Of a DNA stretch of 64,000 bases, positions 24,613 to 34,460 are shown one piece after another. The notes under the pieces are model-generated. The model was not told where the DNA came from, did no database searches, and worked only from the letters and a program-made list of their open reading frames with translations. This DNA is from Atriophallophorus winterbourni (taxonomy: Eukaryota > Platyhelminthes > Trematoda > Plagiorchiida > Microphallidae), in assembly GCA_013407085.1 (NCBI GenBank), contig JACCGJ010019959.1, positions 62,001-126,000 of the forward strand, read 5' to 3'. The stretch's first letter is position 1. Each line of letters opens with the position of its first letter. Position numbers and translations under genes: made by a program.

Positions 24613-25030
24613 TTGAAACGTTTGGTCGTACCAACAATAGCCAACGGTGGCATACAACCTTTATTTGTTTACCATTGTTCCACTGTTTCAAGCGCATGTA
24701 GATCCTGAGCCTACAGTGCCTACCTGATGAGTTCAAACAGCACAAAAACGGTCGTGTGGTGTGTGTGTGTGATGGAGATGCATCCAAATGAGCATTTTGA
24801 TGCATGCCCATGGGATCAAACGCAGTCAACATTATTTGAGGCACATGTGATTGAACAGGTTAATCGAACCAACCCTAACCAACAGTATCATACATCCGCA
24901 ATTTGTTTGACTTTCTTGCACTGTTTCAAGCGTATCTCAATCCTAATCATACCGTCCCTAACCGATGAGTGAAAACTGCACGAAAGCGGTCGTGGTGTGT
25001 GTTTCATGGAGATCCATGCAAATGTGCATT
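24613..25030 (+). repeat. Hammerhead tandem dimer inside copy A
   Basis: Cores at 24,724 (CTGATGA, stem II GTTC-AAACA-GCAC, then AAAA instead of GAAA) and at 24,962 (CCGATGA, GTGA-AAACT-GCAC, intact GAAA, then GCGGTC). Spacing is 238 bases, taken as the monomer length. The first copy has lost G12 of the catalytic core; the second has U4 changed to C. The upstream ATCATAC element that forms distal stem I is intact before the second core (24,946-24,952). Confidence 0.8.
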
Positions 25031-27109
25031 TTTGTTCCTAGAGTGCTTTCAAAAATATTCACATGGTCATACCCGATCATCTCACACCCCAAATTCTTGT
25101 ATTAAATGTCTGGACATTTATTGCAATGCCTCCCATATATTTATGAAAGGCCTTTCCTCAATAATCGGTTATCTCTTTTTGAACGGCGATTTTCAATAGA
25201 AATTTGACTTAAGTGTGCAGACGAAGAACATTTTTTTGTCATGGTTTTCATCTACTCTGCTCGTCATATACTGTTATTTCAACTCTTTATATATACCGTA
25301 AAATTGCGATGTTGTAAAGGGTTCACTTTTTTAACCATAAATCTTCAAATCATTGGTTCAGTGAATAAATGTGATTCCATCGGACAAACTATAGTTTGTA
25401 GCAATATATTAATCATAAAATTTCCTAAATATTTGCTCTACTAATTTCAAACTAAAAATTAGTTACTACTACTTCTTCGATCAAATCTTGAAATCTCGAT
25501 TTACACATTACTTTTGCACATTAAGTACTGTTGTGATAAACGTTGTAAATTTGTTTAAGTGTTTGGTGCAAAACATAAATTTATACATATATGTGTGTGA
25601 ACAAATTCGTTTTTTATCATTACCGTAAAATTGGTTATTTGACATCGTTTAAAAACGATGCCTAACTTATTACTAACCAGGTGGTATCAACATACTGTTG
25701 TTCTTAAAAAAACCATTAAATTGTATCAAACTTACTCCCCGTAAGATGAACAAATTGCGCTACATTTTGGAAAACAGAAATAATGTAAATAATAATTAAT
25801 AAGAAATATAAAAAAGAAATATATTAACGAAATGTAATTATAATGAATAAATATAATATTAATCAATAATAATGATGTAAACAATGAACTAAATGAAAAA
25901 ATGAACTACTCTCGGTATATTCACAGCTGTATGTAACTTAGAATGTTATAATGTTGTGTTATTTTATTATTTCAAAATTGGATGTATTTATTTTCATGAA
26001 TTGTTTTATTTCAAATGAGAATTCGAAATAGCTGCAATAGGAATTATTTCTTGGAAATCCGGGATGAGATTCCGGAAAAAGCTAACTAACTGAAATATTT
26101 TAATGTTTCACTCGAATAAAGGTTCACACCGAAATAAGCTTCGAAAATTAAAAAAAACAATTTGTCTGTAAAACCTTCAAAGTCTATATAAAATATCCTC
26201 GATTTTCATAGATGAAATCATATATTTTATATTACAATTACAACATTACTTTAAGAACAACTAAGAAAATATCGTCTCATTTCAAACGAAATGTGATGTG
26301 TTAATTTGTTCAGGTGTAAAGAGATCGATCTTCAATTTACCGAGATCATAATTAATAATGAAATCACTACTCGTGATTATTTTATCGTTAAGTTTTCCAT
26401 ATTGATAGGATAGAAATGAAAAATGCATTGATTTTTTTAATGGCTCCTCGAAAATTGAAGAAACTCTAAATTGAACGGTACAGTTACGCCAAGTTTGTGC
26501 CATCACGTTCGACTCAACGTTTGAGAAACCGTTAGCATGCTCAGATACATTCGAGCTATGTACGTAGTTTGTGACATATTAACATTTATTCATACAACAA
26601 CAGGACAAATTTTGGCAACAGCTTCAATATTGATTATAGCACGAATTCCGAAATTATGACTTAGGCTGCATTCGATCATAATGCAAAATGGTTTTTGCAC
26701 TCAGGTTGTATGCCTCGGTAAACTATTGGTTATGATATCAATCGAACCTAAATGTTTTCCTTCATGGAATTACGTCACATAATGATGTTACCGTGAATGG
26801 CCAAATTGAAACACCGCAGAATTGCTTTATATTACTGGTCAGCACGAGCATTTTCACTTCAACTACCACCAGAGCTTAGCTTACGCTATCAGGTTCATGT
26901 ATAAAGAATGGTATATGATCGTATTACAACGAGTGAGTTAAAATCCGGAAGTATTTCACTTGCTGTACAACTGCCTTTTCAAATGGGAAATATGAATGTA
27001 CTTGACGTTGTTCACCAGAGTTGAACAAATTGCTCATGATCATTCACTTAGAAGGCATTGTGTGAACCATCGTATTCCAGCTAATGTGAGTGAATAATCC
27101 AATCGCAAA
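24613..27109 (+). repeat. Tandem duplication, copy A (uninterrupted)
   Basis: This unit is repeated immediately downstream from 27,110. Both start at the segment TTTGGTCGTACCAACAATAG and both end at AATCCAATCGCAA-TTGA. Aligned stretches, for example 25,303-25,720 against 30,649-31,060 and 26,280-27,100 against 34,785-35,600, differ only by scattered substitutions and small indels. Copy A is about 2.5 kb and holds two hammerhead monomers where copy B holds one. The body of the unit is AT-rich and codes for nothing that I recognise. Confidence 0.9.
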
Positions 27110-27296
27110 TTGAACAGTTTGGTCGTACCAACAATAGCCAACGGTGGCATACAAGCTTTAATTGTTTACCATTGTTCCATTGTATCAAGCGCATGCGGAT
27201 CCTGAGCATACAGTGCCTACATGATGAGTTCAAACAGCACAAAATCGGTCGTGTGGTGTGTGTGTGATGGAGATGCATCCAAATGTGCATTTTTGT
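27110..27296 (+). repeat. Single, recombinant hammerhead monomer in copy B
   Basis: Core ATGATGA at 27,221-27,227, stem II GTTC-AAACA-GCAC, AAAA in place of GAAA (27,241-27,244), then TCGGTCGTGTGG. The 5' part matches the first monomer of copy A and the part after about 27,290 (TGTGCATTTTTGTTCC) matches the second, so this unit is a fusion of the two. Confidence 0.8.
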
Positions 27297-27707
27297 TCCT
27301 AGAGTGCTTTCAAAAATATTCACATGGTCATACCCGATCATCTTACACTCCAAGTTCTTGTATTAAATGTCGGGACATTTATTGTAGTGCCTCCCATATA
27401 TTTATGAAAGGCCTTTCTTCAAAATTCGGTTAACTCTTTTTGAACGGCGATTTTCAATAGAAATTTGACTTAAGTGTGCAGACGAAGAACATTATTTTGT
27501 CATGGTTTTCATCTACTCTGCCCGTCATATACTGTTATTTCAACTCTTTATATATACAGTAGATTCAAGATTCAAGATTCAAGAATTTATTGTCACAAGA
27601 AGCACATAGCTTCACAATTACCATATCATAGTAAATATACATTCAGGAAATAGGTATAAAATAAACATGTAATGTCAAGTATAGTCAAGTTGTATAGTTA
27701 CCATGAA

Positions 27708-30575
27708 TCAATACGCAGGTGTCGTCAAATCGTTATGCAACAAATAAGTATCCAAATTTCGAATAAACGTTCCGATGCTGGGAGAGATGACAAGAGTTTC
27801 GGGTAGGGAATTCCAAAGGAAACAGACACGTACACAATAAAAATATCGGCGACAGCTGATACGGGAGTGGGGAATTTGCAGTGTCGCTGAGTGGCTGCGT
27901 GTATGACGTGAATCACGGTATTCGAATAAATGTTTTAAGGGATGATGTGGGGTATTCAATATTTTATATGTCAGTATCACATCGCTTCGAAGGCTTCTTT
28001 GGAGGGGAGTGGGGAGCCTCAGTTTTTTCAATCGTTCCTCGTACGCTAGTTCACGGAAACCTCTTACGAGTTTGGTTGCGCGATGGTATATTTTGTCAAG
28101 CAATATTATATCCTTTTTCAACCACGGAGTCCAAGCTTGTGATGCATGTTCCATGGTTGGAATTAGGCGTTCATGATGGTGGGCAAAGTTCCAGGCGAGA
28201 AGGTTTTGAAGATCCGTCGCAGCATACCTAGAAGCTTCGAAGCACGCTTGTAGATAATCTCACAATGCAGGCTGTTCTTCAGACTGCCGCATACCCAGAC
28301 TCCAAGATCCCTTTCCGATTCTGTCCAGCTCAAAAAAGTCTGCCCAAAGTGATACTGGTACTGGAATGGCTTACCAATTTGTAGCACCTTGCATTTTTGG
28401 ATATTGAATGGCAAATTATTCCGTACCGACCATTCGTGTAGAGCATCTAGATCACGTTGCAGCTGTACACAGTCCGCAATGGTTTTTATCCGGGTCCAAA
28501 GTTTAATGTCATCAGCGAAAAGAATCACCTTGCATGCGAGCGTCTCCGGTAAGTCGTTGATGTAAGCCAAGAAAAGTACTGGCCCGAGGACTGAACCTTG
28601 CGGTACGCCACTAGAGGCATCAATAGCCTGTGATAGTACCCCGTTGATTCGAACGATCGCCTTACGCCCACTGAGGTAACTTTCAAGCCATATGAGTAGC
28701 TGTCCGCTGATACCCATCTGCTTCAGCTTTTGTAATAGTCGAAAGTGATCAACTCGATCGAAAGCTTTAGACATGTCCAGATAACAAGCGTGGATGCTAG
28801 CTCCTTCGTCAACCGCTTGGGTCCAGTCATTTAAAACCGTCAACAAATTTGTCAAGCATGAGCGAGATTTACGAAAACCATGCTGTGCTGCAGATAGCAT
28901 ATTTTGTGATTCCAGGTGATGAACTATATTTTCTGTCACTATCCGCTCTAGAACTTTGGATATCACAGGAAGTAGGGTGACAGGACGGTAGTTTGCCGGA
29001 TCTGAACGTCTACCGCCTTTGTAGATAGGTGAAATTACCCCTGTCTTCCACTCTGTTGGCACCACTCCTTCAATTAGAGAATGTGTAAACAATTCACACA
29101 AAGGTTCACACAGCTGCTGTTCGCATGATTTTAGTATAGTCGGAGTGATTCCATCCGCTCCAGGGGATTTCTTAGGGTTCATTCGACACAAATGTCGTTG
29201 TATAATCACTGGATTTATCTCGATCTCAGTCAGCTGTTGCGTCACTGTTGATGGCGGTAATTCTTCAGTCAATTGACTCGCTAATGGACTAAATACTTTA
29301 GCATAAAATTGAGCGAGAGCATCAGCTGTATCCTTTGCAGAGACTGTTAATCCATCGTCAGTAAGAACAGGAAACACCCCTGGTTTCACGCTCGATCGAG
29401 CATTGACAATCCGATAAAGCAATTTAGGATTTCCTTCCATTTTCAAAGATAGAAAGCGATGGTAATTTTGCTTGTCTTCTTTGATGAGAGTGTTTACTTT
29501 GTTGCGAATTCCGCAAAATGTTTGCCATGACACATCAGTCTTGGTATTTCTGTGTTCAAACCAAGCAGAGTTCCTTTGCCCGATCCATTTTTTCTTGCGA
29601 CTACGAAGTTTAAAGCGAAAGTCGTTTACCCGTCGTTCATTAACAAATCGCGAATTTTGATATATGCTCGATTGAAGACTTTTTGTAAGTGTGGTGCAAT
29701 GTGTTTCCGTGTTGTGATAATCAAGCCCTCGCCAATTTACTAACCCAAGCGCGTCACGTAAACTCACGTAGTCGATCCTTCTGAATAGTTTTGCGGACTC
29801 ACATACTCGTCTAGCGCTGCATACATATTCAAAACCTAACACAAGATGATCACTTCGACCGAGAGGGGCAATGTAGTCAACACCTTCAACTGCTGTTGCC
29901 TCGGAAGTAAGGATTAAATCCAAAACGGACGGTAACTCTGATCCTCTTTTGTGAGTAAAGTCGGACACATGGTTATACAGTGGAATCATGTCGATCAGCT
30001 CACGGAATTTATGATCAGTTGTGTGTAGAGGATGATCTGATCTGGTAAAAAGATGGGGAAGGTTGAAGTCCCCCATGACCAGTAATTGGGAGCTCCGCAT
30101 CTCTCCGGCATATTTTAGAGCCTCTAATACCCTATCGTTTTGAGCATCCGTCGAAGATGGAGGGCGATATATTATACCAATGATGCAGTCGTCCTGTGAC
30201 TCCTGTGTAAGGCTACACCAGAGGGTGTCTTCTGATTCGAGGTTGGGATCGTGAATCTTCATGCACTGAAGACGTTCGTGAAAGTATAAAGCCACACCAC
30301 CACCTTTTCGTGGACGATCGTTCCGTAATAGTATCATGTTTGGGATCGACAGTTCCCTTTCATTCATACAAGATTGAAACCAGGTTTCAGTCACAGCGAT
30401 GAGGTCTGGTGAGTATCGTTTGCACAGCTCGGTTATTTCAGCCAATTTATTGAACAAACTTTGGGCATTCGTATAGAGACACTTTATTGAGCTTTTAGCA
30501 TGTAACAACGAGTCAGTAACAGTATTTATTGGTCCGACGCTGTCGACGCCGGAAGTTTTGCCGCTCGTTGACAAT
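27708..30575 (-). pseudogene. CR1-like LINE ORF2: endonuclease and reverse transcriptase, one frameshift
   Basis: Long frame from about 30,575 to a stop at 28,163 (803 codons), then a second frame to 27,708 (148 codons). Domains in order: endonuclease from about residue 30 (LYTNAQSLFNKLAEI, VTETWF, GDFNLPHL, GRSDHLVLGF, all catalytic blocks present); linker; RT from about residue 480 (SPGADGITPTILKSC, AANYRPVTLL-like segment, YLDMSKAFDRVDH motif A, SGVPQGSVLGPVLF motif B, LFADDIKLW motif C). The C-terminal part resumes at MEHASQAWTPW and ends with LWNSLPETL. The break at about 28,163 is one lost base. The first eight or nine codons, opening on TTG, are gypsy-derived. Apart from the frameshift the protein looks complete, so this copy is young or its mutation recent. 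Confidence 0.9.
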
Positions 30576-30648
30576 TGGTACAGCGCCTGACAAACTCGGT
30601 GATGTCAGCGTCCATCCCTGGCCAGTAGGCGAAACTTTGGGCGATTGC
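30551..30648 (-). mobile_element. Gypsy integrase fragment fused to the LINE 5' end
   Basis: Matches 32,618-32,728 at all but a few positions, including CGCTCGTTGACAATTGG, CAGCGCCTGACAAACTC and CCAGTAGGCGAAACTTTGG. It is in the same sense orientation as the LINE. At the outer junction, ATTGC belongs both to the gypsy fragment and to the target (compare 25,302-25,306), so the join has about five bases of microhomology. The source may be another gypsy copy, since a few bases differ. Confidence 0.9.
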
Positions 30649-31309
30649 GATGTTGTAAGGGGTTCACCAGTTTACTCATGAATCTTCAAATCATTGGTTC
30701 AGTGAATAAGTGTGATTCCATCGGACGAACTATAGTTTGTAGCAATATATTAATCATAAAATTTCCCAAATATTTGCTCTACTAATTTCAATTTAAAAAT
30801 TAGTTACTACTACTTCTTCGATCAAATCTTGAAATCTCGATTTACACATTACTTTTACACATTAAGGACTGTTGTGATAAACGTTGTAAATTTGTTTAAG
30901 TGTTTGGAGCAAAACATAAATTTATACATATATGTGTGTGAACAAATTCGTTTTTCATCATTAACGTAAAATTGGTTATTTGACATCGTTTAAAAACGAT
31001 GCCTAACTTATTACGAACCAGGTGGTATCAACATACTGTTGTTCTTAAAAAAAAAACAATTAATTGTTACAAACTTACTCCCCATAACATTAACATATTG
31101 CTCTTCATTTTAGAAAATAGAAATAATGTAAATAATTATAATTAAGAAATAAAACAAAAAGAAATATATTAACGAAATGTAATTATAATGAATAAATATA
31201 ATATTATCAATAATAATGATGTAAACAATGAACTAAATGAAAAAATGAAATACTCTCGGTATATTCACAGCTGTATGTCACTTAGAATGTTATAAAGTTG
31301 TGTTATTTT

Positions 31310-31682
31310 TGTTACGTTTTTGATATGGAGCTAATAATGCACCGGATATGCTTCCCACAATATTGCCTAATCGATTATTGAGAGAGAAGACCAAGGCTTC
31401 AGAGAAGTTCGTATGGCAGCTCACTTCCAACAATAATAAACATGGTTTATTCATCCATATATATAGGCTGAGAATGTAAAAGGAAATGACCTTGGAAAAT
31501 TGCACATTAAAACCGTGTCAAGGACTCGATGGACCAATCAGAATAAAAGGCGAATATGATCAAATTATAATCATGTTTTTCGCGAAAATAATTCAAATCT
31601 ATGTTGACATAGTGTCAATATAGAGTCGTAATATCTTCAAAGGTATTGAGTTTTTAGGGAAAATAAACGTCTTTTCCCATTA
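31310..31682 (-). repeat. 3' LTR
   Basis: Spans from TGTTACGTTTTTGATATGG to CCCATTA in plus orientation; as read in the element's own direction it begins TAATGGG and ends GTAACA. It matches the LTR at 34,087-34,460 with a few per cent differences, for instance a change at 31,385-31,400 and one at 31,535. The direct link of polypurine tract to TAATGGG sets the boundary. Confidence 0.92.
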
Positions 31683-31693
31683 CCTCCCTTTTC
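31683..31693 (-). other. Polypurine tract
   Basis: GAAAAGGGAGG on the minus strand, directly before the 3' LTR. This is the expected primer site for plus-strand DNA synthesis in LTR elements. Confidence 0.8.
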
Positions 31694-31872
31694 GTTAATG
31701 ATTCAGTACCGACAGAGCTTGGGGTTCACTTGAAGTGGTACGACAGTCTTGCGTCTTCGGTTAGTCCATCATCGGGGTTCTAGTGCGCGATCGGTAGCGA
31801 TAATGTCAGGTGGTATTTCAACCGGAGGAGATGATAGATGGGAGGTATCAAATAGAAGATCCAACGGAAGAT

Positions 31873-33393
31873 TCACTGGTTCCGCAGGTTCTGACTCCGA
31901 CTGTCTCTTGGTCTCAATTGATTGAGATGGCGTATCCAAACGTCGTTTCCAACTTGGATGTCGAACATAACGCTACCTCTCCGACATACAACCTTGCCCT
32001 CGATCCATGGGTTTCTTCGTTGTCGATAATCACGAGCATAGACGCTGGATCCCACTTTGAAGCTCCTCTGACTGAGATGCCGATGAACATGAGGTTGCGG
32101 TGGTTTCGGGACCATTGCGTTATTGACTGTACGAAGTTTTCTACCCATTAGTGCCTCTGCTGGCGTTTGACTATTCATCAGGGATTTGTGTGGATGCGTC
32201 CGGTAGACTAACAGGAATCGTTGCAAGTTGTCGACGGTAGTCCCCTCCCCTCAAGACTTGAGCATTGCTCTTTTAAATGTGTCGACAAACTTCTCCGATT
32301 GTCCGTTCGATTGAGGATGGTAGATCGGAGTCTGGATATGCTCAATTGCATTCTTCTTGCAGAATTCGGCAAAATGAGCTGATGTGGATTGTGATCCATT
32401 ATCTGAGACAATGGTGTCGGGAACTCCGTGTTGGCTGAATAGCGAAGTGAGTGCTCCGATTGTGGTCGAACTTGTGGCAGGAGAGAGCGGAACGATTTCT
32501 GGCCATTTTGAATAAGCGTCTACCAAGACTAAGTAGGTGGTTCTGTTGAGTGGGCCGGCGAAGTCAATGTGGATACGCGACCATGCTTTGTCAGGTCGAG
32601 GCCACGGAACCGGTGTTGCGTGAGCCGGAAGGTTTGCCGCTCGTTGACAATTGGTACAGCGCCTGACAAACTCGGTGATGTTAGCGTCCATCCCTGGCCA
32701 GTAGGCGAAACTTTGGGCGATTGCTTTCATCCGATTGAGCCCCGGATGTCCAGCATGAAATTGACGTATTACCCGTTGACGCAAAGCAGCGGGAATAACG
32801 ACTCGAGCACCGAACATGAGACAGTCATCCACGATTGATAAGGATTCCCGTATTTGAAACAGTTGATTGTCATTCAATTGTGGTGCTAACCTAGGCCATC
32901 CAGATTGAACATATCTGATAGCTTCTGAGGGAACCTCGTCGTCGTTCAGGGTCCTCTTGATATCTTCGACTGAAACAGGAAGGTTTCGCACTGCTGTGGT
33001 CAACTGATCGCGTACATACTGCTCAGTAGATATAGCTGCAATCCTGTAAGAAGGTGCACTGCTGCCCTGGATTTGGTTGCACAAAGCATTGATTGGCTGA
33101 TCTGATGGAAACCTCTGCTGGTTTCGCTGCGGCTTTGAAAATGATTTCGAAATCTTTGGTTTCGACGAAACTTGTTGTTCCGTTCTGGATCTACAGAATC
33201 CTTCTTTGTGGCCTGTGACGTTGCACTGACTGCTACGGTGTTGTTTGAAGGGACAATATCGGGCGTAGTGCCAGGCTCCACAATGCCAACATAAAGACGG
33301 TGGATTCTTTGCACTGGAAACTTGTGGCGAATGCCAATTGCTTTGCTGGACGGCATGGACGTTGTCGGTGCCATGATTCCCATGTTGAACCAT
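31873..33393 (-). pseudogene. Gypsy fused zinc knuckle and integrase, with in-frame stop
   Basis: In order: a CCHC-like zinc knuckle (CWHCGAWHYARYC) near the start, a basic stretch, then from about residue 110 the segment that normally follows RNase H (AISTEQYVRDQLTTAV), the HHCC zinc-binding domain of integrase (His-Ala-Gly-His-Pro ... CTNCQ), and the catalytic core with HIDFAGP, VSDNGSQ and PQSNGQSEKFVDTF carrying the D,D,E residues. A TGA at 32,251 stops the frame; the same frame continues at GEGTTVDNLQRFLLVYRTHP and on through the C-terminal domain to 31,873. TGA for an expected Arg fits a C-to-T change in CGA. The removal of protease, RT and RNase H is in frame. Confidence 0.88.
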
Positions 33394-33405
33394 TGCCGAA
33401 TCTTC

Positions 33406-34053
33406 TTAAAGACGGACCAGTCGTAGATATTCATCACCAATGGCTTGAAGAGTGAATGAGGGTTCTTGCTCAAGTTTGTTGAGCAGTCGCGTTCGAATAT
33501 CAGCGAAACGCGGAGATACCAGGCTGCATATGAATATCAAGGACTTGAACTGGTCGTCTATGAAAGACCGTAACTTGAAGCGTCCACATTCGCGATTGAC
33601 AATGCCCATGTGTGTCAGAAAGTCGTCAGTGTCGTTCATTTTCAGCTTGAGGCACCTGTACCGAGTGTTGAAGAGAGATACCTGCTCACCGAAAAGTTCA
33701 ATCAGTGACTTGATCGTCTCATCAAAAGTTCTATCCCGAGAATTCTTATGAAGGATCAGGTTGCAGTACTTATCCAGCTCTGCAGGGCCAAGTTTACGTA
33801 GCAGCAGCCGGACTTTCCATGCATCATCTTGGGCTGAAAAATCAACACGAAAAAGATCTCCATAACGCCTGAACCAAGTTTCAAATGAGACGTTAGCTTC
33901 CGGATCATAGGAGAATTCTGCGATGCTGTTCGCAATTCCGTCAACGGAGGGTGGAATAGCACGAAGTTCTGTGATTGGTACTTGCTTCTGCAGAAGAAGT
34001 TCCATCAGCATCATTTGTCGCTCCAAAAAAATTTCTATTTTGGATTGTTCCAT
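33406..34053 (-). pseudogene. Gypsy gag-like protein
   Basis: First ATG inside the element is at 34,053; the open frame runs on upstream into the LTR but that part is not protein-like. Begins MEQSKIEIFLERQMM, then PSVDGIANSIAEFSYDP, FETWFRRYGDLFRVDF, VRLLLRKLGPAELDKYCN, and a long helical region ending EYLRLVRL. This matches the gag-like N-terminal domain common in Ty3/gypsy polyproteins of worms, which assembles the particle. The frame is the same as that of the integrase part; a TAA at 33,406 separates them, so a single gag-pol frame was probably interrupted by a point mutation. Confidence 0.85.
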
Positions 34054-34073
34054 GATTTTATAACTTGAATAAA

Positions 34074-34083
34074 CCCATCGCCA
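34074..34083 (-). other. Primer-binding site candidate
   Basis: TGGCGATGGG on the minus strand, three bases inside the 5' LTR. TGG matches the CCA end of a tRNA, as expected. I cannot name the tRNA from ten bases. Confidence 0.55.
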
Positions 34084-34086
34084 AAC

Positions 34087-34460
34087 TGTTACGTTCTTGA
34101 TATGGAGCAAATAATGCACCGGATATGCTTCCCACAATATTGCCCAATCAAATATTGAGATAGAAGACCAAGGCTTCAGAGAAGTTCGTATGGCAGCTAA
34201 CTTCCAACAATAATAAACATGGTTTACTCATCCATATATATAGGCTGGGAATGTAAAAGGAAATGAACTTGGAAAATAGCACATTAAAACCGTGTCAAGG
34301 ACTCGATGGACCAATCAAAATAAAGACCGAATATGAACTAATTATAATCATGTTTTTCGCGCCAACTAATTCAAATCTATGTTGACATAGTGTCAATATA
34401 GAGTCGTAATATCTTCAAACGTATTGAGTTTTTAGGGAAAATAAACGTCTTTTCCCATTA
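34087..34460 (-). repeat. 5' LTR
   Basis: Matches 31,310-31,682. Short motifs conserved in both include GGTTTA-TCATCCATATATATAG split by one substitution, a possible TATA-containing promoter region, and CATTAAAACCGTGTCAAGG. Confidence 0.92.

Larger units (their letters stand above)
27562..30648 (-). mobile_element. CR1-like LINE, nearly full ORF2, with gypsy sequence at its 5' end
   Basis: Inserted on the minus strand into copy B. The 3' end at 27,562-27,586 is three to four units of a GATTCAA-type repeat, the tail signature of CR1-like elements, shared with the copy at 1041-2482. The main ORF carries endonuclease and reverse transcriptase. The 5' end is not LINE: about 98 bases (30,551-30,648) derive from the integrase region of the gypsy element nearby. 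No clear target duplication is visible, as is usual for the CR1 group. ORF1 is absent. Confidence 0.9.
31310..34460 (-). mobile_element. Ty3/gypsy LTR retrotransposon with internal deletion
   Basis: Two LTRs of about 373 bases flank 2.4 kb of internal sequence on the minus strand. Primer-binding site, gag, zinc knuckle, integrase and polypurine tract are present; protease, reverse transcriptase and RNase H are absent. The flanks, compared with the empty site in copy A, show a five-base target duplication (ATTTT left, AATTT right). It could move only with proteins from a complete relative. Confidence 0.92.

Noticed and set aside
27881..28231. 116-codon open frame on the plus strand
   Set aside because: Antisense of the LINE C-terminal region.
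31810..32151. 113-codon open frame on the plus strand
   Set aside because: It is the antisense of the gypsy integrase C-terminal domain.
33452..33751. 99-codon open frame on the plus strand
   Set aside because: Antisense of gypsy gag, which has clear gag-like content on the minus strand.
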